DNA of 64,000 nt from an uncultured Victivallaceae bacterium (GTDB taxonomy: Bacteria > Verrucomicrobiota > Lentisphaeria > Victivallales > Victivallaceae), in contig CALXXL010000009.1 in NCBI GenBank assembly GCA_944392655.1, positions 28,614 to 92,613 on the forward strand, read 5' to 3'. The notes beneath the pieces are model-generated. The model was given only the letters and a program-made list of their open reading frames with translations. It did not search any database and was not told the origin of the DNA. The translations under genes were made by a program, and so were the position numbers. Of this stretch, positions 46,017 through 54,967 are shown in pieces; position 1 is the stretch's first letter, and every line of letters starts with the position of its first letter.

Positions 46017-47315
46017 TTATTTCATTTTCATCTCCGGAACCAGAGGCGTCTGATCCAGCAGTTCCAGCTTGTTTATCATTTTTAAAGTGCCTGACTTGTA
46101 TTTCCGGAAATGGGGCGAGTTTATATGGGAGTCGTAACTGCGCTGATCACGGTAGATCTCAAGAATCGTAATCTCTTCCGGATTAATCTGATCCTGCATG
46201 GAGTACATCATAATAACTCCGGATTCGGTTGACATCGACACACGGCCGCATTCGGCAACCATTGCAATATAATCCGGCAGATAATCCGGATTTACCGTTA
46301 TCCGGGAAATCCGCACAATACTTTCATCGGTAAGTTTATGCATAAATTGCTCCTCCTGTTCACTGATGAAATTCAATGCCTCTGTAAGTCCCTCATTATA
46401 GGCGTTATCCATGTCCGGATAGGTCATGAACGCATGCAATGCCCCGGCAACGCAGATGTGGCGCGCAGAGATACCGTTCTCTGTCAATCGGTCGATAAAA
46501 CGTTTGCCCTGATCGAACAGAATGTCACACTCCGCCGCAATAAGCAGAGTCGGAGGATAATCCTTGAATTCGGCGGCGTGCAGCGGTGAAACTTCTGCCG
46601 AGTTTGCCAGATCCCCGGGAGCATAAGAACGATTGAATGCATCCATCAGTGCACTGTCAAGACCGAAACCTTCCCCATATAATTGCCATGACCCGGACTC
46701 CTCCGGAATAAGCGATACAACCGGGTAAAACAGTACTATCCCGGAAATCGCGGTGCGCAGTTTTAACGCGGTGCACGCGGCAAGATTGCCTCCGGCACTG
46801 TCTCCGGCAAGATATATGCGCTTATAACCTTTATCCTGTAACAACTTTACTGCGTTAAGCGTATCTTCCAGCGCTGCCGGAGCTTTTGACTCCGGAGCAA
46901 GACGGTAATCCAATGTGGCAACGTCAAGTCCGCTTTCAGACGCAAAATTTCCGCAGAATTTTGCACTGCCCTCAATCCCTCCTACCGTCCAGCCTCCGCC
47001 GTGAAGATATAACAGAACTGCATCGCTTCTCTCTTCCGCAGGATAATAGAAACGTATGGGACAACCAGATGATTCCATATTCTGAATCGTTACTCCGGAG
47101 GGCGGCGGACAATCAATCAGCATCGATTGCCGAAGCGTGTTCAGCGGTTCAAAATTACCGTCGAGCGCCTGAATTACTGCGGAAGCCATCTGTTGTTGCG
47201 CATCGGCCGGCCTCGCCGTAAGAAAACGCCTCGCTTCGGCAGATATTTCAGCCGATTTTAACGGCATGAAAATAAGACCGCAAAACAGCAGCAAGCCTAT
47301 TTTAAAAACCTGCAT
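46017..47315 (-). CDS. Exported alpha/beta-hydrolase (esterase) fused to an ABM domain
   Basis: A 432-residue protein with a signal peptide (MQVFKIGLLLFCGLIFMPLKSA). Residues 70-320 are an HSL-type alpha/beta hydrolase: oxyanion HGGGW, nucleophile in AGDSAGGN, Asp in AECDILFDQG and His in GALHAFM. From about 325 (MHKLTDESIV) a 105-residue ferredoxin-like domain follows that matches antibiotic-biosynthesis-monooxygenase (ABM) dimer domains (ITILEIYRDQRSYDSHINSPHFRKY). ABM proteins are normally separate and cytosolic, so the fusion and export are notable. It groups with the exported CMD-cupin and flavodoxin genes. Confidence 0.82.
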   Translation of the reverse strand: MQVFKIGLLLFCGLIFMPLKSAEISAEARRFLTARPADAQQQMASAVIQALDGNFEPLNTLRQSMLIDCPPPSGVTIQNMESSGCPIRFYYPAEERSDAVLLYLHGGGWTVGGIEGSAKFCGNFASESGLDVATLDYRLAPESKAPAALEDTLNAVKLLQDKGYKRIYLAGDSAGGNLAACTALKLRTAISGIVLFYPVVSLIPEESGSWQLYGEGFGLDSALMDAFNRSYAPGDLANSAEVSPLHAAEFKDYPPTLLIAAECDILFDQGKRFIDRLTENGISARHICVAGALHAFMTYPDMDNAYNEGLTEALNFISEQEEQFMHKLTDESIVRISRITVNPDYLPDYIAMVAECGRVSMSTESGVIMMYSMQDQINPEEITILEIYRDQRSYDSHINSPHFRKYKSGTLKMINKLELLDQTPLVPEMKMK

Positions 47316-47336
47316 GTGTAAACCTCAGCATAATGA

Positions 47337-48395
47337 TTATTTTACTGCACTGTTGTAGTCGGCATCGCTGACCGGTTCCAGCCAGGTGTTTTTGTTGGTG
47401 GATGGGTTGCATTCAATGGCAAGATGCGAGAACCAGCTGTCCGGCGCCGCCCCATGCCAGTGCTCAACATCGGCCGGAATTTCCACAATGTCGCCAGGCT
47501 GCATTCGGATCGCTTTCTTGCCGCGCTCCTGATAGTAGCCCACTCCGCCAACCGCAATCAATATCTGTCCACCTGTGTGACTGTGCCAGTTGTTGCGGCA
47601 GCCGGGTGCAAATGTGACATTGGCAATCGGAACGCCTAAACTGGAATCTCTGGTCAGCGGCGCAAGATAGGATTTGCCGCTGAAATATTGCGCGTAAGCA
47701 CTGTTTTCTGAACCGGTTGGAAATGAACTGATCGTCGGGATACCGTAAGTGTTTTCCGCAGCAATGGCGAGTATCGCCGCTATCTGATTATCCGTGAGAC
47801 CATTGTGTTTGCCAATGGCAATGTGGGAGTTGAGCTGACTTTCAACACCGGTCATCGCCGCGAGCGCGGCAATGGTGGCAAGTTCACGGGTCTTCCAGTC
47901 CAGATTGTCCCGGCTGAAAATATCGCCGAAAAGATGGGCTTTCAGATACTCATCGATCGCCGGAGCAAAGTCAAATAGCGCACCGGAGACCGGAGCTCCG
48001 CAGAGCCTGGTCTGGTTCTCTGTTCCGGTAACAATCGACGGTGTTTCTCTCCGGGTAGACGGTAATGCCCCCTGTTCATCTTTTATGCCTTTGGCTTGGC
48101 GTTCATTGATGACGTTCATTAAGCAATTCAACGCATTCAGACTGCGCGGGAAGCCGCAATAAGCGTACAACTGAGTTAAAATCTCTTTAGTTTCATTGAC
48201 GGTAAGACCGGAGTCCAGACCGTTGTTCAGAGCGGTGTTAAGAGCAGTCATATCGCCTTGGGCTGTATATTTTGCTATATTGACAATATTTGTTTCTTTT
48301 GATGTTAAGATATTATTCATGTTATCACCGGCTTTGATAAAGTTGACAGTCAGGAAAAGAGTAAAAAACAATCCGAATATCTTTCTTACACTCAT
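47337..48395 (-). CDS. Exported carboxymuconolactone decarboxylase-like protein with cupin domain
   Basis: A 352-residue protein from ATG 48395, overlapping the flavodoxin stop by four bases. A signal peptide is followed by two CMD-like helical domains (about 25-90 and 115-220) and a C-terminal cupin (about 240-345). The cupin has His ligands in NNWHSHTGGQ and EHWHG, with Gln in the usual Glu place. The second CMD domain lacks the redox Cys pair (GVESQLNSH). CMD-cupin fusions often sit with flavodoxins and hydrolases, but exported versions are unusual. Confidence 0.8.
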   Translation of the reverse strand: MSVRKIFGLFFTLFLTVNFIKAGDNMNNILTSKETNIVNIAKYTAQGDMTALNTALNNGLDSGLTVNETKEILTQLYAYCGFPRSLNALNCLMNVINERQAKGIKDEQGALPSTRRETPSIVTGTENQTRLCGAPVSGALFDFAPAIDEYLKAHLFGDIFSRDNLDWKTRELATIAALAAMTGVESQLNSHIAIGKHNGLTDNQIAAILAIAAENTYGIPTISSFPTGSENSAYAQYFSGKSYLAPLTRDSSLGVPIANVTFAPGCRNNWHSHTGGQILIAVGGVGYYQERGKKAIRMQPGDIVEIPADVEHWHGAAPDSWFSHLAIECNPSTNKNTWLEPVSDADYNSAVK

Positions 48396-48988
48396 TGTTT
48401 TACCTCTTCCATTTGAATTGAAATTACCTCGTTTACCCACTTGGCAACAGCTTCTTCGGAATTGCGGATGTTACTGCCGCGGAAGGCGCCGCCTTTGCTG
48501 AATTTTGCATTGACGGCTGCTTTTTGCATGTCCTCTTCACAATCAGCCATGCCGCCACCGCCGTGAGTTACAAACGGAATCACCGTTTTGCCCGAGAAGT
48601 CATGTCCGGCAATAAATGAATGCACCGGCGGAGCCATGGTACTCCACCAGTTCGGCGTACCAATGAAAATGGTATCGTACTGGTCGAAATTTTCTACCTG
48701 GGTTTTTAACTGCGGTTTGAATCCGGAACGTATCTCATCCCTGGCCTGACTGACGCAGGCGTCATAATCGGAAGGGTAGGGCGTTTCCGGAACTATTTCA
48801 AAAAGATCTCCTCCAGTCTGCTTTTGAATCAATTCCGCGGCAAATTTGGTGTTGCCGCTGTAAGAGTAGTAAGCTATCAGAATGTTTTGCGGCTTGGTTG
48901 TCACTTTTACGTCGTTGGAAACCGGTTCAGCACATCCGGCTCCAAAAATAGAGGCCGCTACTGCCAATGCGATAGTTGTCTTTTTCAT
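48392..48988 (-). CDS. Lipoprotein flavodoxin
   Basis: A 198-residue flavodoxin-fold protein with the FMN phosphate loop in YYSYSGNTKFAAE and the NWWSTMAPPVHSF loop around the flavin. The N terminus is a signal peptide with the lipobox FGAGC, so it should be anchored in the membrane facing the periplasm. The ATG at 48988 has AAGGA eight bases before. It is first of the flavodoxin, CMD-cupin, esterase-ABM run and may carry electrons for an extracytoplasmic reaction. Confidence 0.83.
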   Translation of the reverse strand: MKKTTIALAVAASIFGAGCAEPVSNDVKVTTKPQNILIAYYSYSGNTKFAAELIQKQTGGDLFEIVPETPYPSDYDACVSQARDEIRSGFKPQLKTQVENFDQYDTIFIGTPNWWSTMAPPVHSFIAGHDFSGKTVIPFVTHGGGGMADCEEDMQKAAVNAKFSKGGAFRGSNIRNSEEAVAKWVNEVISIQMEEVKQ

Positions 48989-49121
48989 TTGCAATTTCCT
49001 TTCCGGGTAACAAGTTAATATAGAATTCCGCGTTACTGTATTAAAATATTCCCCGGATCGGCAAATAACAAATACTTATTTTTTATCGTGTTTAATGCTT
49101 TTCAGGCATAATCTGGTATGT

Positions 49122-49148
49122 GAAAAAACGCGCCGATAACGGCGCGTT
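49122..49148 (-). terminator. Minus-strand terminator of the two small secreted genes
   Basis: AACGCGCCG and CGGCGCGTT form a 9-bp stem with a four-base loop; read on the minus strand it is followed by a T run. It ends the transcript from 50323 to 49167. Confidence 0.85.
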
Positions 49149-49166
49149 GATCTTTTGATTATAAAT

Positions 49167-49943
49167 TCAGCTTGAAAAACTGGATTTATCTTTATATTTC
49201 ATGATCAGAATTTGCGGAGTTAAAAATTTACCCAGAAGATTGGACGGTGTTGCAAAAAGTTCAGCATCGTTCTCTTTTATAACTACATCGCCCATGTCAA
49301 TCCCATATTTGAGAATTCCATCTTTGTTAAATGAATATACCGCCCGGATAATTTTGTCTTCTTTCCCTATTATAAAAACACGTTTCATGGTTTGATTGGC
49401 AATTATTTTCTGCCCGTCGACATTCCAATTTTTTCCCGATGCAGTAAAAATCCGTTCCAGTCTCTTCGTATCATAAGTAGATTCCATGGTGATTTCATAA
49501 CAGGGAACCGAATTATATTCTATTTCTCTTACCGTACATTGGGCTGTTTCAATCTCCTTGACCGGTATTGTCTTATAATATTTTTCCGGCAGTACGCTTA
49601 TGGGATTGTCAAGAACCTCTCCGGCAAATTCACCTTTGTAAATCGCGTAATTGCCGGTGTCGTTGCTGATCAGCGTCAGATTTTCTTCCGGAATGTATGC
49701 CCGGGTTAAATATTGGTTGTCTTCGAAATTACGTTGATACTCAAATGTGCATAGAACGGATTCCCATTTTTCTCCATCTCTTTGCGAAGTTGTAATTGTT
49801 GGCGTGGCGGAAAAACTTGCCGTTTTCGTTGTTTCTATGGCGGTTAGAATTGTCCCGGCACAGTCTATTTGGGCATTAGCCAGCCCGATAGAAAAAAATG
49901 CACCGAGAAACAGGAAGAGCCCACTTTTTACTACGTTATTCAT
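49167..49943 (-). CDS. Secreted protein of unknown function
   Basis: A 258-residue protein from ATG 49943, overlapping the previous stop by four bases. Signal peptide to about residue 25 (cleavage near ANAQ). The rest is beta-strand rich and its plan, with a long curved sheet and a lid-like middle part, recalls LolA/LppX-type outer-membrane carrier proteins (MKRVFIIGKEDKIIRAVYSFNKDG), but this is a weak guess. It is co-transcribed with the small gene upstream. Confidence 0.5.
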   Translation of the reverse strand: MNNVVKSGLFLFLGAFFSIGLANAQIDCAGTILTAIETTKTASFSATPTITTSQRDGEKWESVLCTFEYQRNFEDNQYLTRAYIPEENLTLISNDTGNYAIYKGEFAGEVLDNPISVLPEKYYKTIPVKEIETAQCTVREIEYNSVPCYEITMESTYDTKRLERIFTASGKNWNVDGQKIIANQTMKRVFIIGKEDKIIRAVYSFNKDGILKYGIDMGDVVIKENDAELFATPSNLLGKFLTPQILIMKYKDKSSFSS

Positions 49944-50323
49944 ATTACATCCTCCCATTCATCTCTGACCAGATATACCCGCCAGTCGCTTCCGGAGCCG
50001 AGGCAGATAGTGTCATCTTCGCCATTGTCGGTGAATTCTGTTTCATAAATTTCACCATCTTTGCAGAATGTCATACGGTAATAACCGTTGCGGTGAGTGA
50101 TTATATAGAAATAATCGTCTCCGCAACCAACTTCACTCTCCTGAAGGGGAGATAATGGTATACCGAATACTGTTGCCGGATATGTTATTATTACTCCATC
50201 GAGCATAATATATAGTCGATTGTATTGCGGAGTATCCGTTTCGGGCATGAGTTCATTGCTGTTACCCGAAGCGAATGCGATAATCGCCGCCATAAAGATA
50301 AAAATAAACATGAACTTCCGCAT
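49940..50323 (-). CDS. Small secreted protein of unknown function
   Basis: A 127-residue protein with a signal peptide (MRKFMFIFIFMAAIIAFASG) and a short beta-rich mature part. ATG 50323 is preferred, with AGGAGG upstream. I do not recognise a family. The upstream 283-base gap to the WYL gene contains a weak stem (CCGGTTTGCC near 50497 with GGCAAAACGG near 50530, one mismatch). Confidence 0.45.
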   Translation of the reverse strand: MRKFMFIFIFMAAIIAFASGNSNELMPETDTPQYNRLYIMLDGVIITYPATVFGIPLSPLQESEVGCGDDYFYIITHRNGYYRMTFCKDGEIYETEFTDNGEDDTICLGSGSDWRVYLVRDEWEDVI

Positions 50324-50606
50324 AACTAAGCCTCCTGTTGTCAGAATTTTACTCATGAGAGACGATCATATTCTGTGGCTATTATAATACAGCAAATACT
50401 GAATTCAAGTATAGCAAAATATTTTTTATGGAAATATTATGCAATTATGAAAAATATTGTATAAATAAGATTATAAATACACTTCTTACTACCTCGGAGC
50501 CGGTTTGCCGGAAAACGGTTTGAGAGGCAAAACGGTAGGTCAACGCTATGATATGGCGGACACTGTAATGACGGAAAGGTAATGTTTGTCAATGCAGACA
50601 GTTCAG

Positions 50607-51599
50607 TCAATCGCGGTTGGCAGAGGCGACAGCCAGACCGGCTTCCGCTACCTTGCGGCGAAGTTCCGGCGGATAAACCACCTCTATTCTGCCGCCTTCA
50701 CTTAATACCCACCGCAGAACCTCATGTTCAAACGCCGGACGCAGAGTTACCAGTAATGAGCCGTCTTTCTGCGGCTCAACCTTGAATTTTTTCATCTTCT
50801 GATGTTCATAAAGATAGAACGCAATCGAGGCATCACAGCGCAACTGAATACCATCTATCTTGGGATATTCAAAGAGTCCATTGCGTTTGGTGGCGTTTAA
50901 AAGTTTTTTGTCACTCTCAAACGTGTCGCCGCCAAATGTGACCGCAATAATACGGTGGATCGCATAGCATTTTATATCTTTCGTGCCGTATTCATAGCCC
51001 TTGGTATACCAGTTGCCACGGTGAAACGCAATAATATGGGGTTCAAATTTACGCTCTTCCGGCTGGTGATTCGGCTTTTTGTAGGTCATCGCCAATACCT
51101 GATGCCGACGCCAGGCCTCAAATACTTTTTTAAATACCGCAGGATCAACCGCCGATTTTATACCGCTTGCACACAATAACGATTCGATCATCGCTTCACT
51201 GAAAAATTCACTGTTATTGGCTGCCAACGCCTTGTCCATCGCTGAGTTGACATCGCTTTTCAACGGTTCCGGAAGAAAGTCCGAGGCCAGTCTGGTACCA
51301 ACCAGGTTCATGCTTAAAACATCTTCCTCAATCACTGGACACTGCAGCTCCCAGTTGGGATTGGTTAAATAATAACCGCGCTGAACCGGGTCATAGGCAA
51401 TCGGTGCATTAAACTCCTCCTTCAGTGTCTTTATATCGCGCATTACGGTTCGCGGACTGCAGGCGTATGGCTCGTTTTCATACAGATCCAACTCCCTCAG
51501 CAATTGAGCAAAACTGGTGGCATTGGGATAATTGTTCTTCTTCATTTCCGCATAGAATTTGATTATGCGCTCATTTAACCGTCTTGACTGGTTGCTCAA
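50607..51599 (-). CDS. WYL-domain transcriptional regulator
   Basis: A 330-residue protein with an N-terminal helix-turn-helix (about 10-65) and a WYL domain from about 150 to 250 (VLAMTYKKPN, FEPHIIAFHRGNWYTKGYEYGTKDIKCYAIHRI), then a C-terminal WCX-like segment. WYL proteins (PafBC, DriD, BrxR/CapW) sense nucleic acid ligands and often control defence islands. Translation appears to start at a TTG (51599) with GGAGGAG before it. It is divergent from the tandem-GTPase gene, and a 16-bp palindrome lies between. Confidence 0.85.
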   Translation of the reverse strand: MSNQSRRLNERIIKFYAEMKKNNYPNATSFAQLLRELDLYENEPYACSPRTVMRDIKTLKEEFNAPIAYDPVQRGYYLTNPNWELQCPVIEEDVLSMNLVGTRLASDFLPEPLKSDVNSAMDKALAANNSEFFSEAMIESLLCASGIKSAVDPAVFKKVFEAWRRHQVLAMTYKKPNHQPEERKFEPHIIAFHRGNWYTKGYEYGTKDIKCYAIHRIIAVTFGGDTFESDKKLLNATKRNGLFEYPKIDGIQLRCDASIAFYLYEHQKMKKFKVEPQKDGSLLVTLRPAFEHEVLRWVLSEGGRIEVVYPPELRRKVAEAGLAVASANRD

Positions 51600-51660
51600 T
51601 TCTGTCTCCTCCGGGATTTTATGGCTGCTAAATCTTATATTTACATTAAAAATATATGCC

Positions 51661-51676
51661 GCGTTTTATAAAACGC
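51661..51676. promoter_or_regulatory. Perfect 16-bp palindrome between the WYL and GTPase genes
   Basis: GCGTTTTATAAAACGC is its own reverse complement. It stands 62 bases before the WYL start and 118 before the GTPase start, an expected place for an autoregulatory operator of the WYL protein controlling both directions. BrxR-type WYL proteins bind such inverted repeats. A zero-loop hairpin terminator is less likely, as no gene ends here. Confidence 0.5.
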
Positions 51677-51793
51677 AAATCAGATTTTTTAACAAAAAGG
51701 TAATACAACTGACGGTTCGCAGTTTGCTATGACAACTTTTGGCACAGCCATACAGATATTGTAATGGTAGAAAACAGAAAGGAGTAGTTTTAA

Positions 51794-54190
51794 ATGAAAA
51801 ACTCAAATTCAGATTTGTATCAATGGGTATTATTGCAGCTGCGCGAACGGTTGAACGAAGCAGACGAAATTTTCAACCGGATGAATGAAACGGTATTGCC
51901 GGGTACAGTTGTAATGGACTTGCCAGATGATGAACAGAAGAAGATTCAGGAGCTTTACCGTAAGTACTGGGAGATTATAGTTGAGGCGGTCAATGGCGTA
52001 AGTCTGATCTATTGCGGCAAAATAAAACCGGTTCCGCAGATCAGTGAGACAGAGGTAACAAGAGAGAATATAATTCTCTGCCGGCAACAGGTAAAGGAGC
52101 TGGAGCATATTGTTGAACAGCTGTTGAAACAGCCGGATTATATTGAGGGAGAGAAGGTTGAGGTATTGAACTCTCCATGTCTGCCTCCGGTCAGACATTC
52201 AAGTAAGTTTAATAAAAAACCGAACATTCTGGTTGCCGGATATACCGGATGCGGCAAAAGTTCTCTTATCCGTACGGTGATCGGCAACTATGACAACTCA
52301 GATAATTGTGAAATTCAGGTGCGTCCGGATACTGTCAAATTTGATTATTACGAGAATGAGCATATCCGGATATGGGACTCACGCGGACTGATTCTCGGCG
52401 AAAACGAGGACGAATTCTTAAACGGGATGCAGCAGTTTATCGCGGAACGGCAGGATGAACCGGATGTCGATGATCACATCCATTTAATCTGGTATTTGAT
52501 TCAGGGCAACGGTGCAAGAGTAACTGATTGCGATATTAAACTGATTAAAGAGATAATGCCGGTAAAAAACGTTATCGTTGTAATCAGCAAAAGCGATATA
52601 ACTAAACCGGCACAGGCAACTGCAATCAGGCAGGCTCTCATTGAGGCTGGAATACCGGAAAAACATATTGTTCAGACCGCTGACGCAGAGGCAGGCGCAG
52701 CCGGATGTTCAGAACTGGTCGCTCTTACCGGGGCGATGCTGCCAGAGGCTTATCAGGGCGCTTTTATGATGGCGCAGCAGATAGACCGCGAGGCTAGAGA
52801 AGAGCTGATTCTACAGAAAACTGATGTTGCACAGAAAATAATTGACGAGGCGGTAGAGGAGATCAGGAATTTAGAAATATATACCTCCGGATCTGTGGTA
52901 CAGTCAATGCAGATTATGGCCGTGGAACTGGCTTGTCTATATGGCGTGCGGGATCATCAGATTCATGAACAGATGGCGGATTTTTTGCAGGAAACATTAA
53001 GTATTCTGACGGAATTAAACGCAGAGTCCACCGGGATTTTGACCGAGGTTGCCGGGATATGGCTGAGAAAGAATTTATCTTCATACGCTTTGGCAAAACT
53101 GAAAGGCGGCGCTGAAGTTGGATGGATATTTAACTTGGACGAATTTAAACATTTTTATCACATCTATATGAAAGGAATGAGTATGAAACCAAATATTTTA
53201 GTGTGCGGCAAGACAGGCGCAGGAAAAACTTCGCTTATTCAGGCGGTTACCCATCGGGGAGTTGTGCCGGATAGCGCGATCGGTAACGGCCGGCCGCTTA
53301 CGGTCGGATTTCAGGTATACGAAACCGAGGCGGTCAATTTTATCGACGCGGAGGGTATGGAGCCGGGACGGCAGTCGGTGGATGAGTATGCCGACTTTAT
53401 TTCAGGCGAACTTATGCAGCGTCTTGAAACCGGTGACGCCGAAAAGATTATACACAATATATGGTACTGCATTGATGGCTCCGGCTCAAGAATTCAGGAG
53501 GCGGATGCGCAATTGATAAAGAACTTCAGCGATAAGGTTATTCTAGTAATAACCAAAAGTGAACTTATGCGCAAAGAGGAACTCAAATCCATGATGAATA
53601 CCCTGCTCGATTTAATTGATTCGGAAAGAATTGCTATTGTATCGGCCGAAAATAAGACCGGTTTGAAGCAGTTGATCGCCAAAGCCGAGCAGATGAGCAT
53701 GACGGCAATTGATCAGGCGCAGGAGGAGATGGAGGCGTTCCAAAACCGCTGGAACAGTTATTATGCCAATATGCGACGGGTGTGGTCGGAATGCGTCAGC
53801 GAGGAGGCGGACAGTTATATCAAATGGGCCGCCGGCAGAGCCGCGGCAATAGCGTTTATACCGTTGCCGCTTGCAGATGTAACTCCTTTGATCGCAAATG
53901 AAATATATATGATTTATAAATTGGCCGGACTATACGGAATTGCAACGGATAATACCGTAATATCCATGTTGCTCGGTTGTGCCGGAGGATCTATCGCAGG
54001 TAAAATTGGCGCCTCGATGCTGCCTTTTCTGAAAATTCCGATTGCCGCGGCAGTAACTTATGGCGTAGGAAAGACCGCAAAAGCCTATTTTGAGTCCGAT
54101 ATGACTCTTAATGAAGACGATTTGCGCAAAGAGTTTCTTGCCGCAGAACGGGAGGCGAAAAATAAAAAATGGGATGCGGAACAGGAATGA
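51794..54190 (+). CDS. Tandem-GTPase protein with DUF697-like C terminus
   Basis: A 798-residue protein with two complete Era/YfjP-like G domains. First: P-loop GYTGCGKSS (149-157), WDSRG (194-198), SKSD (265-268). Second: GKTGAGKTS (472-480), DAEG (518-521), TKSE (587-590). The base-recognition NKxD motif is altered in both. Each G domain is followed by a helical region; the last (about 655-770) has two hydrophobic stretches (AAIAFIPLPLADVTPLIANEIYMIYKLAG) like DUF697/YcjF and may touch membranes. The function is unknown; such GTPases occur in stress and anti-phage loci. AAGGAG precedes ATG. Divergent from the WYL gene. Confidence 0.75.
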   Translation: MKNSNSDLYQWVLLQLRERLNEADEIFNRMNETVLPGTVVMDLPDDEQKKIQELYRKYWEIIVEAVNGVSLIYCGKIKPVPQISETEVTRENIILCRQQVKELEHIVEQLLKQPDYIEGEKVEVLNSPCLPPVRHSSKFNKKPNILVAGYTGCGKSSLIRTVIGNYDNSDNCEIQVRPDTVKFDYYENEHIRIWDSRGLILGENEDEFLNGMQQFIAERQDEPDVDDHIHLIWYLIQGNGARVTDCDIKLIKEIMPVKNVIVVISKSDITKPAQATAIRQALIEAGIPEKHIVQTADAEAGAAGCSELVALTGAMLPEAYQGAFMMAQQIDREAREELILQKTDVAQKIIDEAVEEIRNLEIYTSGSVVQSMQIMAVELACLYGVRDHQIHEQMADFLQETLSILTELNAESTGILTEVAGIWLRKNLSSYALAKLKGGAEVGWIFNLDEFKHFYHIYMKGMSMKPNILVCGKTGAGKTSLIQAVTHRGVVPDSAIGNGRPLTVGFQVYETEAVNFIDAEGMEPGRQSVDEYADFISGELMQRLETGDAEKIIHNIWYCIDGSGSRIQEADAQLIKNFSDKVILVITKSELMRKEELKSMMNTLLDLIDSERIAIVSAENKTGLKQLIAKAEQMSMTAIDQAQEEMEAFQNRWNSYYANMRRVWSECVSEEADSYIKWAAGRAAAIAFIPLPLADVTPLIANEIYMIYKLAGLYGIATDNTVISMLLGCAGGSIAGKIGASMLPFLKIPIAAAVTYGVGKTAKAYFESDMTLNEDDLRKEFLAAEREAKNKKWDAEQE

Positions 54191-54378
54191 AATCCATGAG
54201 ACAATAAGTTTTCCGGGGTTGCCGGCGGTTCATTTGAACCCATAGACCGGAATGTAAGATTATATTTTCTATTGAAAGTGCAACTTGAGGAGTTTAAAAT
54301 AAAATGGCAGAAATAATCTGTTTTTATTATTGCTGTATCATGATAAAATCCGGATGATAAGATCATTATGACGGGTAC

Positions 54379-54720
54379 TCTGCTCGTGGTACGCCAATAC
54401 CGTAACGCAATGCGATGGAACGGTGCATCCCCGCGGTTTATAAATCAATCGCGCAATATACGATTTGCAAAGTTATAAAAATGGCACTATATTCTATTGA
54501 AGTTTTATTTCAATAGAGGAAAGAGGTGTCACTTAACTTAGCATAATTACAATAATTCATGTAAAAAGTATTTTTCAGCATACATCTGCCCAAAAACGCC
54601 AAATAAAAGCGGATGACGAAGTAGCTGACGGGATGCATCTATTTAGACGCATTCTGTCTGCATTCGTTATCTGGTATTGGCGTACCATGGGCAGATTGCA
54701 GCAGGGTGCGTCTTTTTTTA
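54379..54720. repeat. Non-coding repeat and RNA-like region before the AT-rich operon
   Basis: The gap 54191-54967 has no supported gene. A 23-bp motif, TCTGCTCG then TGGTACGCCAATACC (54379-54401), recurs inverted at 54673-54695 (two mismatches; 15 bp exact), and a diverged direct copy lies at 54585-54605. The last two copies fold: ATCTGCCCA (54584) with TGGGCAGAT (54688) and ACGCCAAATA (54596) with TATTGGCGT (54675). An alternative stem, AGACGCA (54645) with TGCGTCT (54707), ends in seven T at 54713-54719, like a terminator. It could be a switching leader, a small RNA or a degenerate MITE. Confidence 0.5.
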
Positions 54721-54898
54721 TATTGAATTTATGAATATGAGGAGAAAATACACAGGGACGGAAACACGCGGGCGTGGAGTGGATTTTCCCTTTACAGGGA
54801 AGATCCACTGTTTATCCGGATAACGTTTTTAATTTTTTTCTATATTAGGATATTTTTGCTGTATTATAACTGTTTTTTTTTGAGTAAAAAATTGAAAA

Positions 54899-54927
54899 TT
54901 GAAAAAAGTAAAATTATTATATATAAT
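54899..54927 (+). promoter_or_regulatory. Consensus promoter of the AT-rich operon
   Basis: TTGAAA (54899-54904) and TATAAT (54922-54927) are 17 bases apart, 41 bases before the ATG at 54968. Genes from 54968 to 59421 follow with gaps of 0-50 bases and no terminator I can see, so this promoter can drive the whole operon. Confidence 0.75.
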
Positions 54928-54967
54928 CGTGTAAAATGTTTTTTACTATAATTGAAAAGGAGATAAA

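Noticed and set aside
54379..54695. Integron attC site or transposon with gene
   Set aside because: No RYYYAAC/GTTRRRY core pair and no transposase or integrase in the window; kept only as a repeat region.
54575..54808. 77-residue minus-strand frame in the non-coding gap
   Set aside because: It covers the inverted repeats and T-run region, lacks a ribosome site and its sequence looks random.
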